Of a stretch of DNA of 64,000 bases, positions 56,529 through 64,000 are shown piece by piece. The stretch comes from Rachycentron canadum (Eukaryota > Chordata > Actinopteri > Carangiformes > Rachycentridae), in NCBI GenBank assembly GCA_038496675.1, contig CM076654.1, forward strand, positions 14,096,207-14,160,206, read 5' to 3'. How positions within the stretch are numbered: position 1 is the first letter of the stretch; every line of letters begins with the position of its first letter. The translations under genes were made by a program, and so were the position numbers. The notes under the pieces were generated by a model, which was not told where the DNA came from, did not search any database, and saw nothing but the letters and a program-made list of their open reading frames with translations.

Positions 56529-59500
56529 ATGACTAAAGATAAACTGGATGAATATCAGCCTCTGCTTCCTAAAGACATCAGAGATAGAAAGCCACCAAAG
56601 GTTTGTGGAGACTGTGCGATCAGGTTCAGCGACTGAATGAAAAATTTGTTTTGAACGACTTGTATCTTCTGTGTCTCTCTTGTGTTTGCAGCTTCCAAAC
56701 AAAACCCTCCTGCTGGCTGCCTCTGCTGCTTGTATTGGGGGGACCTTTCAATATGGATATAACATAGCTATCATCAATGCACCCACGGTGGTAATAACCC
56801 TGCTGCCTTTTACTGGGCTTATTTCTGCACGATAGTTGAATTGAATCATCTGGATTGCTACCAGCTCCTGATACTGTCATGAATGGGAAGTGGCTAGAGT
56901 AAAGTCTTAACCTCAAATATGCTCTTACAACAAACCAAGTTTGCCTGTTTATGCATGTGTGTGGACACTTCTGTAGTCTTTTGCTAGAAATCAAACAAAT
57001 TACAGCCAGTGGTTATTGGAGATAAATCCAATTTCCCATCACTATTACACAGTACATGTCTACTACAGTAATGTTTAAAGATTATGCATGCACAGATATG
57101 TTTTTCTGATATTTTTATTTGGCATGTTGAATGTACAGTCTTCTTCTTTCTCTTTTTTTTCAGTATGTGCATAATTTTATCAACCAGACCTGGGAGGAAC
57201 GATACCAAACTGGCATCTCAACAAACCTTCTCACCCTGCTTTGGTCCACTATTGTGTCTATGTTCACTTTAGGAGGAATAATAGGAGCAACGATCGGTGG
57301 GACATTGTCCGTGAAGATAGGGAGGTGTGGACAAAAAACTTATATTGCTGAATTTGTTGCTTTACCTTTAGTTTTTGGATCAAAGATTTACCATTATGGC
57401 TTGTTTTTTTTCCAGGAAAGGGACATTGTTGACCAATAACATATTTGCGTTAGTGGCTGCTCTGCTGATGGGCCTGAGTTACCCAACAGGATTATTTGAA
57501 TTACTCATAATTGGCCGTCTTTTCATTGGAATAAATGCAGGTAAATAATTCAAAAATGTGTTTAAAAGCTTCACTTTTAATCTTTTGGTTTTAACATTGT
57601 ATATCAAACCTCTGAAATCTAGCTATAACCTCTGAAATCTAGCTATAATCATCTTTTTTTTTATAGGCATTGGCATTTGTGTTCAACCGCTGTATTTGGG
57701 GGAAATTGCTCCAACTGCATTTCGTGGCACCATGGGAATGGGAACCTCTGTTTTCATCACTAGTGGGATCTTGACTGGACAAGTGGTTGGCCTCAAGTAA
57801 ATACTACACAGAGTTTAAAAAACATAAACATTAACCTTCACCATCATGATCAAATTCGAGGTTGATGTTGAGATTTCTCTTGTCATTTTACAGAGAGCTC
57901 CTTGGCAGAGAAGAGTACTGGCCCATCCTGCTCTCCACCACATGTATCCCAGCAATCTTGCAGCTCATAGTCCTGCCCTGGTTCCCAGAGAGCCCGCGTT
58001 ACCTGCTCATTGACAAAGGAGACATAGAGGGATGCAAGAAAGGTAAACAGATACTGCTGTATTGTTTCTCCCCTTCCTATATCTGTACGGCATTACAGAG
58101 ATTAATTTGGGCACATGACAGGGCAGTAAAATGCCTGAGGACTCCCTTTATCTGAAACCACTGGAGGCAGAACCATGTTGTCTTGGCTGTAAGTTCAATC
58201 ATGTGATCTCATTTACCAGAGATATGTGAAAAGCAACGGGTTTGAAATCTTCTGATAGCACTCTCAGAAACAGCCTGATCAGATGAGGGGAACAAAAGAC
58301 TACAATCATCACGTGTGTCATGTGTTTTTCTTGCCTGCAGCCCTGAAGCAACTGCACGGATTAGCTGACTATGACAATGAACAGGAGGAGATTCAGAAGG
58401 AGAAGAATAACTTAGCAAGTTTCCAGGCCAAGAAACCTTGGGAGCTGTTCACTGATCGTAGTTTGCGCTGGCAGCTTCTCACCATCGTGCTGCTCAACAT
58501 GGCACAACAGCTGAATGGCATTAATGCTGTATGTACATTTCAAATCCTGCTGTCTCTCAGAATCTATTCCTCAGTGCCAATTGTGACAAAAAGATGACAT
58601 AGCGTCATTTAAAATCTTAAAGCTCATTTTTTAAAATTTGCACTTTTCTTGTCTCATTTTCTGTAGATTTACTTCTATGCAGATTATGTGTTCAAACAAT
58701 CTGGTATTCCTGATGATAAAATACCATATGTGACTGTTGGCACCGGTGCCTGTGAATGCATCACTGTTTTAACATGTGTAAGTATAAGCTTCACATTGTA
58801 TTTTTAAGTATATTGCTGCTGTGAACCATACACACATACAACAGAAAAGAGATTAAGAAGTAGAGAGGCACAACAAGGGTAAAACAAGTCAAGATCATGT
58901 TAATAAAATCTTCTTAGGAAGTTTAGAGTTTAGAGGTTAGAGGACTCCTGAAACAGAGCAAAAGAGAAGTAAGATTATGGTGTTAGTGTCTAAAAAACTA
59001 TTAAAACATGACACACTGTGAAGAAGTTTTAAAAAGTTGGAATAAAAATAACAAAGGCAAAAGACATGACATGTTAAAATAAATAAACTATATAATATAA
59101 TGTAAACTACATATATATATATATATATAATATCCCATGAAAGGTCAAAGTAAAAGTCAAAGGAAATGTTTTCCTGGAATATTTCTGGTCTTGTGACATG
59201 CTGTGTGTCTTACAGGGTTTACTGATTGAGTGCCTGGGAAGGAAAGTGCTCATCACAGGAGGATACACACTGATGAGTATCTGCTGCATTTTATTCACGC
59301 TGACGCTCAGTTTTCAGGTAATTTCACCTCAAGACCAAAAAGTGTTGTTTGGTTTATTTTCTTATGTTATTTGTGTTAATCCATCTTAAATGTTATTTCC
59401 TCTCTCACAGGAGTCCAGCCCAGTTATTCCATACTTGAGCATGGCATGTGTTTTTGCTTTTATCCTGAGTTTTGGCTTAGGACCAGGTAACTGACTAGAT

Positions 59501-60033
59501 TAGTTATTTCTTTCGCTTTTGTAGACTTTCTTCACCAGCTGCTGTTGCACAGCAGTTATAACAGTTATTTTATTTGTTGCTTTGTCTTCTTTTAAGGTGG
59601 CGTGACAAACATCTTGACCACTGAACTTTTCACACAAACCGCTCGCCCTGCAGCATACATAATCGCAGGGTCGGTGAACTGGCTAAGCTTCTTCTTCATT
59701 GGCCTGGTCTTTCCTTTTGCTGTGGTGAGTGTCCAAAATGATCGATACTATCTCTTCATCTATCTGCTGCATTTAAAAATGAAGATGCAAGATTTGATTG
59801 TTTCAACAAGTTGTTGTTCTTGTGTTGTATTTGCACAGATTGGACTTCAGCAGTACTGCTTCTTGCTGTTCTTGGTCATCTGCTTCTCAGTGTTGTTATA
59901 CATCTTCCTTGTTGTTCCTGAAACCAAGAACAAAACTTTCCTTGAAATCCAGAATGAGTTCCAGTCCTCTAAAAACAGAAAGGCCCACACATCTGACGTT
60001 GCTGGAGAAACGCTAATAACAACTTCTGTATGA
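56529..60033 (+). CDS. slc2a11: Class II facilitative sugar transporter, GLUT11-like
   Basis: GLUT11-type members of the SLC2 family move hexoses (glucose/fructose) by facilitated diffusion at membranes; fish have several copies, some active in pigment cells. Twelve exons: 56529-56600, 56692-56790, 57164-57324, 57416-57540, 57667-57796, 57894-58042, 58341-58528, 58667-58777, 59216-59317, 59411-59486, 59597-59724, 59839-60033. They join in frame to 511 residues. Landmarks in order: FQYGYNIAIINAPT in TM1, an NQT glycosylation site in the first loop, IGRKG after TM2, GRLFIGINAG, FPESPRYLL after TM6, AQQLNGINAIYFYAD in TM7 (no QLS, as in class II), ECLGRK after TM8, TELFTQTARPAA, and PETKNKTF after TM12. 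The copy number and paralogue letter cannot be told from one locus. AATAAA at 60261-60266 is the likely poly(A) signal. Confidence 0.92.
57607..57646. repeat. Tandem duplication, 2 x 20 bases
   Basis: ACCTCTGAAATCTAGCTATA occurs twice in direct succession in slc2a11 intron 4, with no mismatch: a recent slip duplication. Confidence 0.9.
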
Positions 60034-61040
60034 AATGTAACATGAAATACGTACAACATTTATGTCACAAAGATGAGTGTTTGCTATGAAGGTGTATGGT
60101 ATGTACATACAATACAATACTTTACTATATGACATATAGTACTGAATGATACTGTAAATGATGGAGTTTTGCTTAAACTTCAGAGATGCACTACGTTTGT
60201 CAAGATTGTATATCTAATGTTTGCCTACAAACAGATTAAAGCAATTTGATATTTTGGTACAATAAATTTTGGTTTCTTCAACCTTTATAAAGGGTGTTTT
60301 ACTGAGATTTTTCAATAAACAGCAGTTTTTGAAAAACATTTCATAACACGTGTCATGTTTATGCCACTGAAACTACTGATATTTCTGCTTGACCTGCAGA
60401 ACAAAGGGAATGTTGAAGTGTGTGAGAATGGCAATAATAGTAGTATTTGCACATGTATTTGCACAGTATTAGAATAAGTTGAGCTATTGTAACATGACCT
60501 ACATATTGTTATCGAGCAGACAAAACATCCTTTTGGTGGAAAAACTACTCTATGGTTTTCTTTCAGGGTTCAAACCACCTCCTGATTGTACCATAACAGT
60601 ATAAGTGTGGGCTTTTCTGTCATTTTTGCCACTTCCAAAAATAGAACAAGATTTCATATTATTATTTGAGTCCAAATAAAATAGCTTTTATACTCTAGAC
60701 ATGGCAGCAAGCAAAGAAGCCAGACTTCTTACTTACAATAATCCTACTGAGTCCCGGTTGTGAGTATTTGGCACAAATTCCTAAACTTATAATAAGCTTA
60801 ACTTTAAAACCAAGCACAGTAGCCATGAGGAAAGTGATCTTACATTAGATTTTTATATCTCATTGATATTTGTTTCCTTGCAAGAAAATACATAGTTTAA
60901 ACATAAATTTAAACCACTGATGAGGACAATATATACAAACAAGACAAAGATAATAAAAGTCTGTTTATTTTAGTGCTGCTCTATTTCTCCAGTCCAGCAG
61001 GTAGCGGTGTTTCACATATGAACTATAAACAACAAATCCA
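60034..61040. other. slc2a11 3' UTR and spacer to rbm19
   Basis: AATAAA at 60261-60266, and again near 60313, give a short slc2a11 3' UTR. The rest is AT-rich spacer with nothing I recognise. Confidence 0.6.
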
Positions 61041-61041
61041 G

Positions 61042-61088
61042 AGAAGAAGAAGCAGCAGCAGCAGCAGCAGCAGAAGAAGAAGAAGAAG

Positions 61089-61120
<32 letters not shown>

Positions 61121-61132
61121 GTAGTAGTAGTA
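61042..61132. repeat. Compound (AGC)n(AGA)n(AGT)n triplet repeat at the rbm19 promoter
   Basis: About seven AGC, fifteen AGA and five AGT triplets in direct succession, ending just upstream of the ETS/YY1 motifs and about 140 bases upstream of the rbm19 start codon. Confidence 0.9.
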
Positions 61133-61144
61133 TTAGCAGCGGAA

Positions 61145-61193
61145 GCGGAAGTAGTAGAAGACGAAGCCCCTCCTACTCAACATGGCGACCTAG
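61145..61193 (+). promoter_or_regulatory. rbm19: Putative TATA-less rbm19 promoter: ETS site and YY1-type ATGGCG
   Basis: GCGGAAGT (ETS/GABP consensus) at 61145-61152 and AACATGGCGACC (YY1-like) at 61179-61190 lie 80-130 bases before the start codon. Both motifs are typical of housekeeping and ribosome-biogenesis promoters. The ATG of the YY1 motif also begins a three-codon ORF ending TAG at 61193. The transcription start is not known. Confidence 0.5.
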
Positions 61194-61274
61194 AGCAGAG
61201 TCCACGCTCGTTTGTTGACATATATTTAAAACCCTAGTTTGTGCTTCATTAGTGGGTTTACAGGGGCCGTGACC

Positions 61275-62855
61275 ATGTCGAGGCTCATCGTCAAAAACCT
61301 CCCTAACGGGGTGAGTAACCTGTCGCGATGTCAGCGAACCGCTCCGGTCTCATTTTGTCTGAGTCCTCCTGGAGAGGCGCTGCTAACCGTGTGTCTTGTG
61401 TGCAGATGAAGGAGGAGAGGTTCAGGGCGATGTTTGCCGCCTTTGGCACCGTGACAGACTGCTCTCTGAAGTTCACCAAGGACGGCAAGTTCCGCAAGTT
61501 CGGCTTTGTGGGCTTTAAGACGGAGGAGGAGGCGAACAGGGCCCTGAAACACTTGAACAGGAGCTTCGTGGACACGTCCAGGGTCACGGTGAGGTTTTAG
61601 TCCCCTGCTGCTCTTCTCCTTTTTTGTTGTTCTTGTTGTTGTTCTTGTTGTTGTTGTCCCAACTAACGGGCTTTGTTTACTCCAGGTGGAGATGTGTAAA
61701 GCGTTTGGAGACCCGACTAAAGCGAAAGCCTGGAGTAAACACACTCAGAGCTCAGGCCAGGAAAAGCCCTCTGCTCCTGCTGACACTGACAGTAAAAAGG
61801 TACCTGCTCACTCCTGCACCAGGCAGGAAAACAGGAGAAATCATTTGGAAATCTTAGTCAATGAACCAATGTTATTATCTTGATAGCCACAGCTAAATTT
61901 GTCTTAGTGGAGAGTAATGTCAAGTTCTGTGTATGTCTCTTTGTTTTTTACTTAAGAAAAAGAAGACACAGAATAATGAGCTCAACAGTGGACTGGGAAA
62001 TGTGAGTAAATGTGTCATTCAACAAATATGTTTGTCTCCTGTTATATTACACCTCAGGCTCTGTACTATTTTGTTACTAACCAAGTCAGGCACATGACAT
62101 AAGATATAGATTACTATGTTTATGTTTTAAAGATGTAATATTGGAGAAACTTTTATACTGTATTTTTAAAGTAAATTATCTAAAAAGTATTGTTTTGCTA
62201 TCACTACTATAACTCTTTATTTTTATATTGACATTACGTAACAACACAAAGTAAATAATATGATACCCAGTTGTATCATTTTTATTTTAAAGGTTTGTCA
62301 GATCTGTTTTTTTTTTTTAATTGCACGCAATGTTGTTTTTTAATTATGTAATGTTCAATCTTTGCATATTCACATTTTTTTTCTCAAATTACAGTTGGAA
62401 GAGGACCAGGGATTTAAGGAGTTTCTGTCAGTACATCAGAATCGAAGCCAAGCACCAACCTGGGCGAATGACACTGTGCAGCAGCCATCTGGTCCTGACA
62501 GTGGACAGACAAAGACGAAGCCCGCTTCAGATGATTACCTCAACTTTGATTCAGACCAGTCAGAAGATGAAGATGAGGAAGAAGAAGATGACGAAGATAA
62601 AGGTCGGTAATTGTGATCTTAGTGTAGGTACCTGAAATCTGTGTCCCAGTTAACAGGCTGGATTAATTTACAGGATATTACAGAAAAAAAATGTTAATGC
62701 ATATATTTACTGTTAACAAGATCTCAGTTATCCATCATTTGTTTATTTAACTTCAGGATACCCAAGATCATGAAATATCCCTAATTTAAGGGGGAGCAGG
62801 TGGTTCAGTTTGCCAATGTTTGTGGATCACGCCCTTTGGAGGCTGCAAAAAATGG

Positions 62856-62952
<97 letters not shown>

Positions 62953-63955
62953 TATAGTATGTTAAACAGGACATTTGTAGTAAAATAAAACATTTATACA
63001 AATGCAAATAAAATGGAATAAAATCAACATGTTACATTCAGTATATATACAGTGAAGGCAAAATAAGGATTGAGTGGATTAAATACGAGCAGCATGTTGT
63101 TGCTTTCAGGTGGCAAGAAGGAAGCACTGAAGTCTGGCTTGTCAGATATGGAGTACCTGCGCTCAAAGGTGGCACAGACAGACAACACCATGGAAGAGAA
63201 TGAAGAAGAAGATGATGGTGGTGAAGGGGGTGGTGGTGATGATGATGATGACAACAATGAAGATAATGCCCCTGTACAGCACACAGACAGTGCCTATGAG
63301 AGTGGTGACAGAGAAAACAGCTCAAAGACAAAAATTTCAGTCTCCTCTGAGGATAACAAGCAGATTAAATCCAAGAAAACTGTCACACAGGAGGTGATCT
63401 GCAGTTATACACTACAGCTCAGCAACATTTTGTTTGTGTTCAGTTTATAGAAGTGAACGTTCCCATCTGTCTGTTGCAGATGGAGCCAACGACAGAATTC
63501 ACAGTGAAGCTGAGAGGAGTCCCATTCAATGTCAAAGAGGTGAGTCAACATAAGATTACTGGTTTCAGATATGCAGTGAAGATGCTTTGCTTTACATATT
63601 TCAGTGTCTCCATTTCTGACACCAACATATGTTTTTATGTGTGACATTAATAGCAACAAATTAGAGAGTTTATGACCCCACTGAAGCCTGCAGCAATCAG
63701 GATTGGAAAGAACGAAAGCGGAAATAGAACAGGTATGTTACTGAAAGCATTTAAATTCACGCTCCTCAGTATTCCGTGCATTAATAATATTTATTTTTTT
63801 ATTATATATTTATGTGTGTGCAAATACCAACAGTCATCTATAGTATATGTAATGAATAGGTCTGTCTTATGTGTGTCCCTAAGGTTATGTGTATGTGGAC
63901 CTACACTCTGAAGAAGAGGTGGGGAAGGCCTTGAAGAAGAATAAAGACTACATAG
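61275..63955 (+). CDS. rbm19: RNA-binding motif protein 19, N-terminal part (gene runs off the right edge)
   Basis: RBM19 (yeast Mrd1) is a nucleolar protein with several RRMs, needed for pre-rRNA processing to the small ribosomal subunit. Nine exons: 61275-61310, 61406-61588, 61686-61799, 61957-62001, 62395-62602, 63110-63393, 63480-63539, 63654-63732, 63884-63955. They join in frame to 360 residues and continue past the window. RRM1 is residues 1-75 (RNP2 LIVKNLP, RNP1 KFGFVGFK). A linker follows with basic, then strongly acidic stretches (DSDQSEDEDEEEEDDED; later a Gly/Asp run from GGT/GAT repeats). RRM2 starts near 293 (FTVKLRGVPFNVKE) and its RNP1-like GYVYVDL is near 340. The start (GACCATGT) gives the conserved MSRLIVKNLP. 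The donor after exon 5 is GTCGGT, a weak but frame-required site. Confidence 0.95.
62857..62951. repeat. (CA)n(TA)n microsatellite in an rbm19 intron
   Basis: About 45 bases of CA run directly into about 45 bases of TA. The open frames of His/Thr and Ile/Tyr repeats over it are artefacts. Confidence 0.9.
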
Positions 63956-64000
63956 GTAAAAAATATTGTCTCATTCTTATTTCTGTGCAGAATTGCTGGC

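Noticed and set aside
61303..61744. Minus-strand frames of 94 and 137 codons over the start of rbm19
   Set aside because: Antisense shadows of GC-rich rbm19 exons 2 and 3.

Overview
The window reads as nuclear DNA of a ray-finned fish, probably a teleost. It has short GT-AG introns, many CA/TA microsatellites, a decayed Tc1-type transposon, dispersed repeats that I recognise as common in teleost genomes, and vertebrate genes at close to their usual protein lengths. I know of no feature that fixes the species. There is one assembly gap (22967-23366). All identifications were made by reading translations; no database search was run.

Layout, left to right. (1) 308-2864, + strand: last six coding exons of pes1 (ribosome biogenesis). 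(2) 4.4-8.8 kb, +: gal3st1 (cerebroside sulfotransferase), with a 5' untranslated exon and a consensus CRE. (3) 12.3-18.4 kb, +: lztr1, 19 coding exons, including one likely GC-AG intron and two overlapping upstream ORFs. (4) 20.7-21.4 kb, +: an intronless claudin of the claudin-22/24 type. (5) 23.4-37.9 kb, +: aifm3, a Rieske plus FAD/NAD oxidoreductase, 19 coding exons. (6) 52.8-40.7 kb, - strand: a 12-exon gene for a 448-residue EHD/dynamin-like GTPase with two C-terminal hydrophobic segments. I cannot give it a gene symbol, and it is the most interesting gene here. A broken Tc1 element lies in its first intron. (7) 56.5-60.0 kb, +: an slc2a11-type (GLUT11, class II) sugar transporter, 12 exons. 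(8) 61.3-63.96 kb and off the right edge, +: first nine exons of rbm19.

The exon chains were joined by hand. For lztr1 (780 aa), aifm3 (599 aa), gal3st1 (425 aa), the GTPase (448 aa) and slc2a11 (511 aa) they give uninterrupted reading frames with matching splice phases, so these models are strong. The pes1 tail (280 aa) and rbm19 head (360 aa) are also in frame.

The genes are not an operon or a single pathway. They look like a vertebrate synteny block: from memory, PES1-GAL3ST1 and LZTR1-AIFM3 are neighbouring pairs in two parts of human 22q, SLC2A11 is also on 22q, and RBM19 is on 12q24. pes1 and rbm19 both act in ribosome biogenesis. aifm3 and the GTPase gene converge; the GTPase gene and slc2a11 diverge from a 3.8 kb spacer.
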